DNA of 64,000 bases, taken from NCBI GenBank assembly GCA_947579605.1, contig OX388307.1:30915237-30979236 (forward strand), given 5' to 3'. This DNA comes from Athripsodes cinereus. Its lineage: Eukaryota > Arthropoda > Insecta > Trichoptera > Leptoceridae. The translations under genes were made by a program, and so were the position numbers. A model generated the notes under the pieces. It saw only the letters and a list, made by a program, of their open reading frames with translations, was not told the origin of the DNA and did no database searches. Position 1 is the first letter of the stretch, and each line of letters opens with the position of its first letter. Positions 63,715 through 64,000 of this stretch are shown piece after piece.

Positions 63715-63912
63715 GGTATTTGCATTTATTTGCTTTTTTACATTTTGCATTTTATACTTTTTTACATTTTTCAAATTTTTTTGCATTTTAAACATTTTAT
63801 ACATTTTTATATTTTTTTACATTTATTTGCATTTTTTACACTTTATTTACATTTTTACACTTTTACATTTTAACATTTTCACATTTTTTTACATTTATAT
63901 GTGTTTTATCAT
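63715..63912. repeat. Low-complexity tract of TTTTACATTT-like units
   Basis: An irregular array of 8-12-bp units around TTTTTACATTT and TTTTTGCATTT, strongly T-biased on the plus strand, running nearly 200 bp. Confidence 0.85.
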
Positions 63913-64000
63913 TTTGAGTCTCAAATTTATGTTTATTAGATTGGTAAAAAGGGGATCTTAATTGGTTTGTCTTTTAATGTCTATACTAATTGTTTCAACT

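Noticed and set aside
1..64000. CRISPR array, prokaryotic operon or Helitron
   Set aside because: No regularly spaced repeats, no dense gene arrangement, and no Rep/helicase frame with convincing Helitron ends was seen.

Overview
This is AT-rich animal (eukaryotic) DNA, most likely from an insect and probably a moth or butterfly (Lepidoptera). The reasons are an intron/exon signal at the left edge, a Tc1/mariner-like transposase, many RTE-, jockey- and CR1/L2-like LINE fragments, tRNA-headed SINEs of a kind I associate with moths, and frequent TAGGTACCTA motifs. The lepidopteran call is inference from memory; no conserved host gene settles it.

Host coding content is almost absent. The one convincing host feature is a 153-bp exon on the minus strand at 106-258, with clean acceptor and donor sites, encoding a Pro/Met/Tyr-rich segment of an unidentified protein. 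The rest of the window could be an intron of that gene or intergenic DNA. The only intact long ORF (26404/26380-27492) is a transposase whose residue spacing fits DD41D.

Layout. 1-4000: end of a foldback MITE, the exon, a short tandem repeat, SINE-A and a hAT-type MITE with a perfect 8-bp target-site duplication (TSD). 4000-15600: MITE-Z, a hAT-like element (hAT-H), RTE and CR1/L2-like LINE remnants, SINE-B copies, foldbacks. 15636-23738: a complete 8.1-kb LTR retrotransposon with 2,330-bp, almost identical LTRs, 4-bp TSD, candidate primer-binding site and a perfect-position polypurine tract, but no gag-pol; it sits inside a SINE-A copy. 24600-30000: a MITE-D copy, a jockey-like LINE pseudogene, the transposase, an RTE 3' end and SINE-E. 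30000-50000: SINE-A and SINE-B copies, a MITE inside a MITE, several long palindromes, Penelope-like tails. 50700-64000: three more hAT-H copies with 8-bp TSDs, a 195-bp near-perfect hairpin, a second MITE-D copy, LINE C-terminal remnants, and a low-complexity tract at the right edge.

How the pieces relate. The commonest repeat, SINE-A (about 25 copies or pieces), ends in a short hairpin followed by GCCGTGATGGTATAG and TAG repeats. Nearly the same hairpin and tail form the last codons and 3' end of the RTE-type LINE fragments (61776-61940, 28055-28330, 20450-20620, 36673-36796), suggesting that this LINE mobilised the SINE. Nesting (LTR element in SINE; MITE in LINE tail in SINE; MITE in MITE; LINE tail in hAT-H) gives a relative order of insertions. 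No CRISPR array, bacterial operon, rRNA or functional tRNA gene was seen.
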